Shown here: positions 9,187 through 17,076 of the stretch, in pieces
Position numbering within the stretch: the first letter of the stretch is position 1
How the letters are laid out: every line of letters starts with the position of its first letter
Assembly (NCBI GenBank): GCA_965278995.1
Contig: OZ257136.1
Coordinates: 3,162,001-3,226,000 of the forward strand
Direction of reading: 5' to 3'
Length of the DNA: 64,000 bases
Origin: JADJYF01 sp965278995
GTDB taxonomy: Bacteria > Pseudomonadota > Gammaproteobacteria > Ga0077536
Made by a program: the position numbers and the translations under genes
Notes under the pieces: generated by a model
The model's input: the letters and a program-made list of their open reading frames with translations, nothing else
What the model was told of the DNA's origin: nothing
The model's database searches: none

Positions 9187-10854
9187 TTACTCGTAGAGTG
9201 CGGCCGCTAAGCGGGAAATGCGATTCAAAGTCGCTCTCACTTCATAGAGAAGATCGTCGGCGGGCATTTCGGGATCCTGTTCTGCCATTTCATTTCCTAA
9301 GGCCAAGGCATATTCTGTAAAGGCGATTTCGTAACCAAGCCGACGAAATCCCTTATCTTCTATTCCACCATTTTTTTTAGCTGCCTTAACTGCTTCGTGG
9401 TCCAGATTGATTAGGATTGCAAGCGATGTCCTATCGTATCTCGACCGACCTTGTTCTTCGCCGAGATTTCTGAAATCGACGGAGAACCCTCCTCGGGGTC
9501 TTTTCCTTTTCCCAGATTTTCCACCAGCAGGATCGACTGAATGGCTGGCGTTTTCATTCGGTTCCCCTCGAGCTTCGATATCTGGAGCGGGACGGGAATC
9601 AGGTCGCCCTGTTTCGCTTGAGGTCGAATTATCGGAGTCGCTTTTGCTTATCTGAGCTACATCGCCGGGTAGTTGAATTCCACGAACCCATGTTGATTCG
9701 TCGTCTGCGCCTTCTCCCGCGCCTCCAAAAGTAGAAGATACGTGGCCCGCGCCTGCAGAAGCTGCCCGGATATCATTGAGCTTTCCAAACACACTTAGGA
9801 AGTCCTTGTTTAGCAACTCTGCGATGACTTCAGCCTGCGCATGGAGCCTGCGTGCCTCTTCAGTTTTTCTTGCTTCCTTAAATTGGTCAATTTGCCATCT
9901 TCGCACTACTTCGAGCTTCGATCCTATAAAGGGGACCAGTTGTGCACAGACAGGATGCTGGAGATTTAACTGAAGTGAACGAGTTGAATCGTATGGCTCC
10001 ATTGGTGTCTCGTACGTTTCGAGGGCGGGTACGTCAATTTCGCCAAACAGATAATTGCCGAATTCTTTGTGTTGGAGTCCCCCGCTATCTATTGCTACAA
10101 GATTTCCCAGACCGGCAGTTATCGCAACTCCGATTTCGGCAGCCTCCAAGGGTGCTGCGGATAATTTTATTGTTAGTTCCACCTCTCCCAGTATTTTTAG
10201 TGCATTTGGAGAAGGTCTAAAGCTAAATGACTTGACCACATTCGGCTCTCGGTAGGCGCAGACATGTTCATTCACCGCTACTTCAGGTTTCTTCGCGCGA
10301 AATATCTGAAGATTTCGTTCGATGTAGTCGATGACAGGAGCCGTCTTTAGTTCACGCAGAAATATTTCGCTAATTGTTATCGAAGTTCCATTTGGCTCGT
10401 TCGTCGGCTCGTCGATAGCTATTATTCGGACGGGAATAGCTCCACCACCCGATTTCTCTATAGCTTCTCGTGTCAATTCGACTACATTTCTTAGGCCATT
10501 CTTCCTACTGTCGACGGTTAACTTCTGTCCGATACCGAACGCTGCCGATTTTCCTGTACCAAATTTACCCCGACCAGGCTTTCCAAGTAGTCGATCTTTG
10601 TTCTCGCCGTGCATTTGAAAGAATCGGGATAGGTCGCTTCGCGACATGCCGGATCCGTTATCGCTGATTTGGATAACGCGCTTCTTCGGGAGGACCAGGA
10701 CGTGGACCTTCGGTAGGATTCCGTCGTCGACGTATTGAAGACTATTGATTACGTACTCCCAAACCGTTGATGCTTCAGATTTAAAGCCTGAGGCGGCGCT
10801 TAGAATATCGCGACCGACGTGAGTAGTTACCTCGAGATCAATTAGTTCCGCCAC
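9187..10854 (-). CDS. GHKL-family ATPase (Hsp90/MORC-like)
   Basis: A 555-aa protein with a clear N-terminal GHKL fold: N-box E33-x3-N37, G1 box D65-x-G67-x-G69, and G2 box from G94 through G101 (GRGKFGTG). There is no phosphoacceptor histidine domain, so it is not an ordinary sensor kinase. A middle S5-like transducer region follows, then a low-complexity charged linker (about 400-460) and a conserved C-terminal helical segment. The GTG start has AAAGGAG 8-9 bp upstream and lies 6 bp after the stop of the winged-helix gene, so the two are one operon. Such ATPases act as nucleotide-driven clamps in several anti-phage and conflict systems. Its role here is inferred from context. Confidence 0.85.
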   Translation of the reverse strand: MAELIDLEVTTHVGRDILSAASGFKSEASTVWEYVINSLQYVDDGILPKVHVLVLPKKRVIQISDNGSGMSRSDLSRFFQMHGENKDRLLGKPGRGKFGTGKSAAFGIGQKLTVDSRKNGLRNVVELTREAIEKSGGGAIPVRIIAIDEPTNEPNGTSITISEIFLRELKTAPVIDYIERNLQIFRAKKPEVAVNEHVCAYREPNVVKSFSFRPSPNALKILGEVELTIKLSAAPLEAAEIGVAITAGLGNLVAIDSGGLQHKEFGNYLFGEIDVPALETYETPMEPYDSTRSLQLNLQHPVCAQLVPFIGSKLEVVRRWQIDQFKEARKTEEARRLHAQAEVIAELLNKDFLSVFGKLNDIRAASAGAGHVSSTFGGAGEGADDESTWVRGIQLPGDVAQISKSDSDNSTSSETGRPDSRPAPDIEARGEPNENASHSVDPAGGKSGKRKRPRGGFSVDFRNLGEEQGRSRYDRTSLAILINLDHEAVKAAKKNGGIEDKGFRRLGYEIAFTEYALALGNEMAEQDPEMPADDLLYEVRATLNRISRLAAALYE

Positions 10855-10860
10855 GTGGAA

Positions 10861-11466
10861 TTACTCCTTTGACTCAAGGATCCTTGCCGAGTCGGCGAGG
10901 AATTTGACTATTTCATCTTCGCTTTCGAATAAACTTTTCAGGCGGACGATTTTTATTTCAATGATCTTTGCGTTCGAATATTCATCAATTCTGAATACTT
11001 GCATCGCATCGAGCCGCGTTACGGAGTCTCGACGGCTCCATTTGGCCCAAGCCTGCGTTCCAACGATGCGGCGCTTCTCTCGCTCTTTGCGTACAACGTC
11101 AATAGAGCCGGCGCTTCTACGGTCGTCAGTCCAATCAGGAGCACTTGCACGTGGTTCTGGGCCAGACTGCTGAAACCAACTCAGACCGCGCTCACTTAAT
11201 CGCCAACCCTCTCTACCAGACCCAATCAACAATCCGCCGTTCTTTTCCTTCTTCGCGTCCGATAGGGCCACGCGAACCAGTTCCAGGTTTATCTGCTGCG
11301 GATACTTGCGCCACGCAAACATACCTGGCACCAGCTCATTGCACTGAACCGCAACATCTTCTGTGTCAATAGACCTACCGCTACCGCCGAGTTGGCCAAC
11401 AGCTAACACTACCGTCTCTATCGATGAGAGCTGATTGTCAATAGTATTACTTTTACTATTTTTCAT
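10861..11466 (-). CDS. Winged-helix partner protein of the GHKL ATPase
   Basis: A 201-aa protein I do not know by name. Residues about 15-110 look like a winged helix: helices around VVLAVGQLGG and TEDVAVQCNELVPG, then a strand-turn-strand with WRLSERGLSWF. The C-terminal part is charged and helical. It precedes the GHKL ATPase gene by 6 bp. The ATG at 11464-11466 sits just after a well-formed promoter (minus 10 TATATT, minus 35 TTGTAA), leaving almost no 5' leader. It may sense DNA or regulate the operon. The AT-rich composition differs from the right half of the window and points to transfer. Confidence 0.7.
   Translation of the reverse strand: MKNSKSNTIDNQLSSIETVVLAVGQLGGSGRSIDTEDVAVQCNELVPGMFAWRKYPQQINLELVRVALSDAKKEKNGGLLIGSGREGWRLSERGLSWFQQSGPEPRASAPDWTDDRRSAGSIDVVRKEREKRRIVGTQAWAKWSRRDSVTRLDAMQVFRIDEYSNAKIIEIKIVRLKSLFESEDEIVKFLADSARILESKE
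11435..11462 (+). promoter_or_regulatory. Possible divergent promoter for the alpha-CTD/sigma-like gene
   Basis: TTGTCA (11435-11440), a 16-bp spacer and TATTTT (11457-11462) read rightward. Transcription from it would begin near 11469 and favour a start codon downstream of the TTG at 11466, such as the GTG at 11487. It lies inside the start of the winged-helix gene, so the two promoters face away across an overlap. Confidence 0.4.
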
Positions 11467-13706
11467 TGTTAGCTAATATAGGCAGCGTGGTTGATATTTA
11501 CAAGAGTATATTTGTTGACATTTCTGAGTGTCGATGGGGGCAGGCGCCTGCGCCGCTCCTACCGGCAGCGTTTCGGGCCTTCCTCGTGGGTCACACCGTT
11601 CCCGATTGGCTCTGCGACCACGTACGGGCCCCGCGTGGGTCGAGCTACGAAATTTTCGGGTCCGACTATTGGCAATTATTCAACCCCAATTTCGATGAGC
11701 GAACTCAAAACTTCCTCGTGGCGGTGTTCGGTCAGAACTCTAAAGCGGTGTCGAAGGAGGCATGGTCTCCGGACGCTTGGCCAGTCGCCCTCCCTTCGGA
11801 AAGCGTCTGCTGGAGGACACGAACTCGAAATGCTCTTAACCGAGCGGGATATGAGAATCGATGCCGAGACCTGATGCGGCTGAGTTTTGGTGATCTCCTG
11901 CGGATCCCAACCCTCGGGCATAAAGGTGTACTTGATTTCTGTTGCACATTAGAGGGGGCAATTCAAATCATGAACCGAGTTCAGTCAGCCTATTTTTCGC
12001 CCCCAAGTATCTCCGCTACAGGCCATTTAATCGAGAGTGATTCGATACACAGTGAACTTATTCGAATATCGAATTGCGACTGGGCGCCTCTAGTAAGCAA
12101 GCAAGACCCTCGTTTTTCTGATGAATTGGAAGGAATCTCCGGTACCATTTTTGAATACATCAATGATTTGATAGTCGAAATGGACAGGCCGGAATTTTTG
12201 CTTAGCGCGAACGATCTTATTCAACGATTTCGCAAAATTGAGGAGCGCGCGGAAAACATTCGAAGAATGAATCTTGAGGACGAACTCCAGGACTACCTTT
12301 CCGCACATCTCGGTAAGCGAAATGCGCGTCTCGAAGTATTCATGGATCGCTTTGGTTGGAACGGGAAAGAAATTGTGACGCTGGAGACCTGTGGCGAAGC
12401 TCTAAATATAACGAGAGAGAGAGTTCGCCAGATACAGGCGAAGATCACCCGGCATTTTCCGGACCATGAAATATTCATGCCGAAACTCGATGCCGCAGTC
12501 GATCTATTGCGGTCTCGTGCGCCCTGTCGGCTCGACGAAGCCGCCAACGCGTTATCGGATGCGGGAATCTCGAAGACACCTTTTGATATCCACTCCCTTC
12601 TTTCGGCACTGTCCGATTGTCGCAAATACGTGTCATTGACCGTGACTTCTGCCAGAGGCGAAAGCTATCTTACTTCGAGCAACCTAACTATATCTCTAGC
12701 ACAAATGGGAACCATTGCTCGCGCGTTAGCTGGGCAATCGGGCGCCTCCAACATATTTGCAGTTCAGAGTCAGTTACAAGAAAAGTATGGCACTATTTTG
12801 GATGATGATGTCGTTCGGCACTTTCTTAAACAGATAAAAACATTAGACTTTTTGGATGAAGATTGGTTTTGGGCAACTGACATTCCGCCGTCCCGCAATC
12901 GACTGAGAAACACCACTCGACAGATGCTAGCGGTCGCATCACCTCAATCAATATCGTCTCTTCGTGAAGGCGTACGAAGAAAATATAGTTACCGACGCTC
13001 TTCAAACGGCAGCTTTTCAACCTTATTGCTTCCGCCAGCCTCAATTCTCCTAAAGTTCTATGAACACAATAAAGAGTTCGTAGTCGATGGTAATTCAATC
13101 AGTTGTAGTGTTTCTCTTGATTACCACGAGGTACTGGGAGAAAGCGAGCGAGTATTGGTCGACGTGCTTCGTTCAACTCCAAGCGGTGTACTCGACCGCT
13201 CGTCGTTCTGGAAGCAGTGCGTTGAAAGAGGGATTAATGAAAACACGTTCGGCGTTTATACGACGTATAGCGCTGTCATCGACCATGTATCAACGGACGT
13301 CTGGAAGCTTCGCGGAGTCCTGGTCCAACCGCCGACTATTGAAGCGTTACGTGCCGTAAATTCTGCGCGACCAAAGGAAAAACGCGTATTAAGTTATGGC
13401 TGGACGGGCGACGAGAAGTTATATGTTGCAGTAAAAATACCAACGGTAGGCCGATCAAACATGGTGTTCGGGTGCCCCTCCCCCATTCGTTCTTACATTA
13501 CTGTTTTCGAGTTTCCAAGCGTTATTAAAGGCACCCAAACCTCGTGCGGGGAGATCAGAATCGATCAAAATGGAACCTTCTACGGCTTCAGTCGATTCAT
13601 GCGTTTATCAGGGGCCGATGAGAATGACGTAGTGCTGATTGAATTTGACCTTGTTAACCAAACCGCCGAAATTAGCGTGGGTGGGGATGAGCTCCTCGAT
13701 GCATGA
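11466..13706 (+). CDS. Alpha-CTD-like and sigma region-4-like protein of the conflict cluster
   Basis: A 746-aa protein, divergent from the winged-helix/GHKL operon. Residues about 117-167 resemble the RNA polymerase alpha C-terminal domain (helix-hairpin-helix, LSFGDLLRIPTLGHKGV). Residues about 285-332 resemble sigma70 region 4, with ETCGEALNITRERVRQIQ, the canonical sigma DNA-recognition helix. The rest contains further winged-helix-like segments (about 500-620) and a C-terminal beta-rich part. No sigma region 2 is seen, so it is not a normal sigma factor. It may bind promoters or RNA polymerase for the neighbouring system. The open frame begins with TTG sharing one base with the opposite ATG; GTG at 11487 is an equally plausible start. 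Confidence 0.72.
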   Translation: MLANIGSVVDIYKSIFVDISECRWGQAPAPLLPAAFRAFLVGHTVPDWLCDHVRAPRGSSYEIFGSDYWQLFNPNFDERTQNFLVAVFGQNSKAVSKEAWSPDAWPVALPSESVCWRTRTRNALNRAGYENRCRDLMRLSFGDLLRIPTLGHKGVLDFCCTLEGAIQIMNRVQSAYFSPPSISATGHLIESDSIHSELIRISNCDWAPLVSKQDPRFSDELEGISGTIFEYINDLIVEMDRPEFLLSANDLIQRFRKIEERAENIRRMNLEDELQDYLSAHLGKRNARLEVFMDRFGWNGKEIVTLETCGEALNITRERVRQIQAKITRHFPDHEIFMPKLDAAVDLLRSRAPCRLDEAANALSDAGISKTPFDIHSLLSALSDCRKYVSLTVTSARGESYLTSSNLTISLAQMGTIARALAGQSGASNIFAVQSQLQEKYGTILDDDVVRHFLKQIKTLDFLDEDWFWATDIPPSRNRLRNTTRQMLAVASPQSISSLREGVRRKYSYRRSSNGSFSTLLLPPASILLKFYEHNKEFVVDGNSISCSVSLDYHEVLGESERVLVDVLRSTPSGVLDRSSFWKQCVERGINENTFGVYTTYSAVIDHVSTDVWKLRGVLVQPPTIEALRAVNSARPKEKRVLSYGWTGDEKLYVAVKIPTVGRSNMVFGCPSPIRSYITVFEFPSVIKGTQTSCGEIRIDQNGTFYGFSRFMRLSGADENDVVLIEFDLVNQTAEISVGGDELLDA
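11475..11503 (-). promoter_or_regulatory. Sigma70-type promoter for the winged-helix/GHKL operon
   Basis: Read on the minus strand: TTGTAA (11498-11503), a 17-bp spacer, then TATATT (11475-11480). Spacing is ideal and both boxes are close to consensus. The predicted start of transcription falls at about 11468, only 2-3 nt before the ATG at 11466, so the mRNA may be leaderless. Confidence 0.6.
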
Positions 13707-13984
13707 ATTGAGTTGGCAGGTACCTTAAAAAAGCAACATTTCACGGTGGCGTTCAATCGCGAGTGCAAAATGCGACGTTGCTTTGACTTATGTTGACCTA
13801 TTCCCCGCTGGAGGGCGCGCCGACTGTGAAACTAATTGAGCCACATTTCAAATCGTGCTGGGCGCTCGACGTCCCGGTAACACTGGCGGTACACCGCCCA
13901 GTTTTCGCCCCCTAACGCCACCTCCACCAACCTATTGAATCAACAAAAATTAGCCTGATTTCGCCTCATTTTGCCAACCCCAAG

Positions 13985-14050
13985 ATAATCAATAACCTAT
14001 TGATTAATAAGGCCCTCATAATCCTTTGGTCGTAGGTTCAAATCCTACCG
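13985..14050 (+). repeat. 66-bp attachment repeat, left copy (contains tRNA 3' part)
   Basis: Identical over 66 bp to 33371-33436. The left half carries a dyad TAATCAATA-ACC-TATTGATTA (13986-14006). The right half is the 3' part of a tRNA: anticodon loop CTCATAA, T-arm GTAGG-TTCAAAT-CCTAC, then an acceptor strand ending in ACCA at 14059. No matching tRNA 5' half precedes it, so this is a displaced fragment and not a working tRNA. The 100 bp to its left are also related to those left of the other copy. Confidence 0.85.
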
Positions 14051-14061
14051 GGCCCACCATT
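14045..14061 (+). repeat. attL core of the integrase-bearing island
   Basis: CTACCGGGCCCACCATT, the end of a tRNA T-arm plus acceptor and CCA, is repeated exactly at 32185-32201. The integrase gene starts 172 bp to the right. I take the two copies as attL and attR of the 18-kb island. Confidence 0.75.
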
Positions 14062-14173
14062 CACCCTTCCAGCACCCTCCAGCGCAGTCCAGATTCTTCC
14101 GAAATCTCTCTAATTTTCGGCAAGTTACGTGCATATGCCTTCCGACGCGATCTGTTGACAGCCTGACCCGGCT

Positions 14174-14192
14174 GACGGTAGGTTCGACGGTA
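14174..14192 (+). promoter_or_regulatory. Left pair of integrase arm-type sites
   Basis: Two GACGGTA heptamers separated by 5 bp (14174-14180 and 14186-14192). The same pair with the same spacing is found near the right end at 32103-32121. A following dyad CGGTAAC-CGCCCCA-GTTACCG overlaps the second heptamer and lies just before int, so the region may also serve to control int. Confidence 0.6.
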
Positions 14193-14232
14193 ACCGCCCC
14201 AGTTACCGCCAAACGCAACAGGAGTTACCGTC

Positions 14233-15486
14233 ATGGCAGGCAAACTCACCGCAACCAAAGTCGAAAACGCCAAGGCCGGCCCCAAGCCCTATAAGCTCAC
14301 CGACGGCGACGGCATGTACTTGCTGGTCACGCGGAGCAAGCCTCCCGTGGATGGCAAGGCCAAGCCCGAATCCCAGAAATGGTGGCGTTTCGACTATCGC
14401 TTGAATGGCAGGCGAAGGACTTTGTCCCTAGGGGTCTACCCAGACGTCTCCCTGAAGGACGCCCGCGACCGGCTCCGCAAGGTCCGCGAGGTGCTGGCAT
14501 CAGGTCGCGACCCGTCCGCCGAAAGGCAGCGGGAAAAGGCGAGCAACGAGAAGGCCAATTCTTTCGAAGCGGTCACCAATGAATGGCTCGATAAGTACCG
14601 CCCGACCTGGGCGCCAAAGCACACAGAAAAAGTCGAAGGCCGTTTCAAGCAATACGTTTACCCCTGGCTGGGGGCGCTGCCTGTCAACGGCATCACGGCT
14701 GCCGATCTGCTGCGCATTCTGCGCAGGATAGAAGAGCGTGGGGCCAATGAGACCGCTCATCGCGTTCGCCAGCATTGCGGGCAGGTCTTTCGCTACGCCA
14801 TTGCTACGGGACGCATGGAAACTGACCCGACGCATGGGCTGCGCGGCGCGCTCGCACCCGCTCAGGTCAAACACCACGCCAGTATCACCGAGCCCAAAGC
14901 GATTGGCTTGTTGTTGCATGCGCTCGATGCGTACACGGGATATTTCGTCACCCGCTGCGCACTCAGGCTGGCACCGCTCGTATTCGTTCGCCCCGGCGAA
15001 CTGCGTAATGCCGAATGGAAGGAATTTGATCTCGAGGCCGCCGAGTGGCGGATCCCGGCAGAGAAAATGAAAATGAGCCGGCCGCATATCGTGCCGCTGT
15101 CGACTCAGGCGATCGAAATCTTAAAGGAACTCCAGGCGCTGACCGGCACCGGTCGATACACGTTTCCAAGCGTTCGCAGCCGGCTCAAACCCATGAGCGA
15201 TGCCACGCTCACCAACGCCCTGCGCAGCCTAGGATACTCGGGAGATCAAATGACTGTGCACGGCTTTCGCAGCATGGCGAGCACGCGCTTGAACGAACTG
15301 AGTTGGCATCGCGATGCGATCGAACGACAGCTCGCGCACATCGAAGGCAATACGGTGCGTGCAGCCTACAACTATGCCGAACATTTACCTGAACGCCGCC
15401 GCATGATGCAGGTGTGGGCAGATTACCTCGGTGGGTTGCGTAAGAGCGCAAATGTGACGCCCATTTCGCGCATTCGCGCGGCCTGA
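14233..15486 (+). CDS. int: Tyrosine-recombinase integrase, P4/CP4-57 type
   Basis: A 417-aa island integrase. The N-terminal DUF4102 arm-binding domain starts LTATKVENAKAG and contains LTDGDGMYLLV. A central SAM-like core-binding domain follows, then the catalytic domain with VRPGELRNAEW (first Arg), HGFR (His-x2-Arg), QLAHIEG (second His) and the nucleophile tyrosine in AAYNYAEH. The end ERRRMMQVWADYL is typical of the family. The ATG has AGGAG about 9 bp upstream. Such enzymes insert elements at the 3' ends of tRNA genes, which fits the repeats at both ends. The catalytic residues are intact, so the enzyme could be active. Confidence 0.95.
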   Translation: MAGKLTATKVENAKAGPKPYKLTDGDGMYLLVTRSKPPVDGKAKPESQKWWRFDYRLNGRRRTLSLGVYPDVSLKDARDRLRKVREVLASGRDPSAERQREKASNEKANSFEAVTNEWLDKYRPTWAPKHTEKVEGRFKQYVYPWLGALPVNGITAADLLRILRRIEERGANETAHRVRQHCGQVFRYAIATGRMETDPTHGLRGALAPAQVKHHASITEPKAIGLLLHALDAYTGYFVTRCALRLAPLVFVRPGELRNAEWKEFDLEAAEWRIPAEKMKMSRPHIVPLSTQAIEILKELQALTGTGRYTFPSVRSRLKPMSDATLTNALRSLGYSGDQMTVHGFRSMASTRLNELSWHRDAIERQLAHIEGNTVRAAYNYAEHLPERRRMMQVWADYLGGLRKSANVTPISRIRAA

Positions 15487-15767
15487 GCGCTGAAGCACGG
15501 TCGCGATGAGGTGCGGGTAGAAATTTTTTTCTCGCAGCGGCTTTGATACAAAGTGAGCCGCTGGATTCCGTAGACTTCCGCGATTACAAATATCGCCGTT
15601 TTGAGGCGATACGAACTCAAAAATGCCCCATTGCAATCACAATTCCGGATGGTAACGTTGCGCCCAGTATCGCCTTGCAGGACCTCTTTTCGTCTTATGC
15701 GAATGCAAGACAAACAAGGGTTCTAAAAGTCGGCACAGCGATGTAACCGCGTTGCTGCTTCACAAAT

Positions 15768-15804
15768 AAAAAGGCCCCGTCAGTGTTGGCGCACTGACCG
15801 GGCC
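15768..15804 (-). terminator. Strong hairpin, terminator-like on the minus strand
   Basis: Stem GGCCCCGTCAGTG / CACTGACCGGGCC with one mismatch and loop TTGGCG (15773-15804). On the minus strand it is followed by TTTTT. No clear minus-strand gene feeds it, so it may instead insulate int from the alpA operon. The remaining gap 15487-15994 contains no gene I can support. Confidence 0.5.
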
Positions 15805-15994
15805 GGATGCCAGAGTTAGGGCTTGGCAGGCCGCTGTGAATTGTCCGTGCCATCCCCTTGACGCTGGGGTGGAAACACGAGGGTATTGATGCCGCGCATG
15901 TTGAGATGTGACCTATCACAAGTCAACAGCGGGTACCGATGTCCCGCAGTTCTCCACCTGGAGCAGCTTTTTTCACCAACAGGAGAAAAAAGCC

Positions 15995-16207
15995 TTGAGT
16001 CACTCCAACAGATTGCCGGTTCCCGGCTATTCGCGCGTCCGTGAAATCCTCGATGTATTCCCCATCAGCCGCAGCCGTTGGTATGCCGCTGTTGCGGAAG
16101 GCCGTATCGCTCCGCCGACCAAACTCGGCGTGCGTACGGCCGCGTGGTCAAACGCCTATCTGAACGAACTGCTCACTCGCCTAGAAGCGGGTGAGCACAT
16201 TCTTTGA
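15995..16207 (+). CDS. AlpA-family DNA-binding regulator, left copy
   Basis: A 70-aa MerR-like small HTH of the AlpA (CP4-57 regulator) family: VREILDVFPISRSRWYAAVAEG, TKLGVRTAAWS and a final helix ELLTRLE. The open frame extends back to 15908, but AGGAG at 15981-15985 lies 9 bp before the TTG at 15995, which I choose as the start. AlpA proteins control int/excision in satellite-like islands. The next gene begins 8 bp after its stop. Confidence 0.8.
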   Translation: MSHSNRLPVPGYSRVREILDVFPISRSRWYAAVAEGRIAPPTKLGVRTAAWSNAYLNELLTRLEAGEHIL

Positions 16208-16215
16208 GGCCTGCC

Positions 16216-16482
16216 ATGACTACACCTAGTCGTGGAGCTGCGAGGGCCTCGCATGCCCGTCCATTGCTTGATCGATTGGAAAAAGTGACCGACCGCGGTG
16301 GTGGCCACTTTATGGCTTGTTGTCCAGCCCACGATGACCGAAATCCAAGTCTATCGGTGCGTGAAACTAACGACCGCGTGCTCGTGCACTGCTTCGCGGG
16401 ATGCAGCGCCGGGCAGGTCGTCGCGGCAGCGGGTCTGTCCCTGGCCGATTTGTATCCCAACTCACCCCCTGCTCACGTGTAA
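16216..16482 (+). CDS. CHC2-type zinc-finger protein, primase N-terminal domain
   Basis: An 88-aa protein with the DnaG-type zinc-binding motif: CCPAHDDRNPSLSV followed by LVHCFAGCSAGQV, giving Cys, His, Cys and Cys ligands. There is no catalytic primase domain, so it is only the template-binding finger. The ATG at 16216 is preceded by TGAGG, which overlaps the alpA stop. Stand-alone CHC2 proteins followed by DUF3987 genes are common in alpA islands, where they probably serve replication. Confidence 0.8.
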   Translation: MTTPSRGAARASHARPLLDRLEKVTDRGGGHFMACCPAHDDRNPSLSVRETNDRVLVHCFAGCSAGQVVAAAGLSLADLYPNSPPAHV

Positions 16483-16527
16483 CCAGTCCCGGAGTCACGA
16501 CGATTTGACGCAAGCGCGCTGCTGCTC

Positions 16528-16665
16528 ATGTTGGCGCACGAAGCGCTCGTCGTCGCCATTGCGGCTGACGACCTCGCGAACGGCGAACCCCTATCAGATC
16601 TTGACCGGTCCCATCTCAAGGCCGCTGCGGTCCGGATCCGGCAAACCGTAGGGCTCGTGAGATGA
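16528..16665 (+). CDS. Small island protein upstream of the DUF3987 gene
   Basis: A 45-aa open frame, MLAHEALVVAIAADD to RQTVGLVR, whose TGA overlaps the ATG of the next gene as ATGA. Similar-sounding short proteins (LAHEALVVAIA) occur in this place in related islands as far as I recall. The same frame is open back to 16483 without a normal start codon, so the true N-terminus is unsure. No function is known to me. Confidence 0.5.
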   Translation: MLAHEALVVAIAADDLANGEPLSDLDRSHLKAAAVRIRQTVGLVR

Positions 16666-16868
16666 GCCTGACTGAACGCGCGAACGCAGACCTTGCCCGC
16701 ATCGACCGAGCTTCACGAATGTTGGAAGAGGCCAATTTAGAATGCGCGAAATCAAATGCGCTATCCAAGCCATTTGCGACAGCGACAGTTGCGACAGTTG
16801 CGACATCTGCGACAGTTTGGCCGGCTCCGCTGCCGCTCGAGCGCCACGCCGAGCAACAGACGCCTTAC
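16662..16868 (+). pseudogene. DUF3987 gene, 5' part (interrupted by IS21-family element)
   Basis: The first 69 codons, starting MSLTERANADLARI and including an alanine/threonine/valine repeat coded by TTGCGACAG-type units. The reading ends at codon TAC (16866-16868), where the insertion sequence begins. Joining 16868 directly to 19487 restores an uninterrupted frame of 532 codons, so the interruption is recent and clean. Confidence 0.85.
16774..16795 (+). repeat. 22-bp inverted repeat flanking the DUF3987 gene, left arm
   Basis: The 22 bp made of overlapping TTGCGACAG/GCGACAG units are found exactly, in inverse orientation, at 20924-20945. More partial units follow up to about 16815. The pattern resembles iterons and lies within the coding sequence. 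Confidence 0.7.
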
Positions 16869-17076
16869 TGCGTATTTCGGCCGGTCGTGACCGGTCATTT
16901 CGGTCGAACGTGACCGCCGATTTCGGTGCATCGTGACCGCGCATTTCGGCTGAACGTGACCGCTTCTCGGGACGTTCCGAAATCACTGGTCACGTTCAAC
17001 CGAAACGGTCCCGCGCGCTACGCCTGGCGAAGTGCCTTTGAGGTTACCCTCCCCGGTTTTCCCGACCGGAGGGGGC

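Noticed and set aside
14001..14062. Complete tRNA gene
   Set aside because: Only the anticodon loop to CCA part can be formed; the 5' acceptor, D-arm and 5' anticodon stem are missing here and at 33371-33436.
15543..15746. 67-codon rightward open frame after int
   Set aside because: No recognisable pattern and no ribosome site; left in the non-coding gap.
16774..16815. CRISPR-like short repeats
   Set aside because: Repeat units are 7-9 bp without spacers of constant length; they are iteron-like or coding repeats.
16869..16990. Repeated ATTTCGG/GTGACCG units as an independent repeat array
   Set aside because: They are the multiple terminal transposase sites of the IS21-family element.
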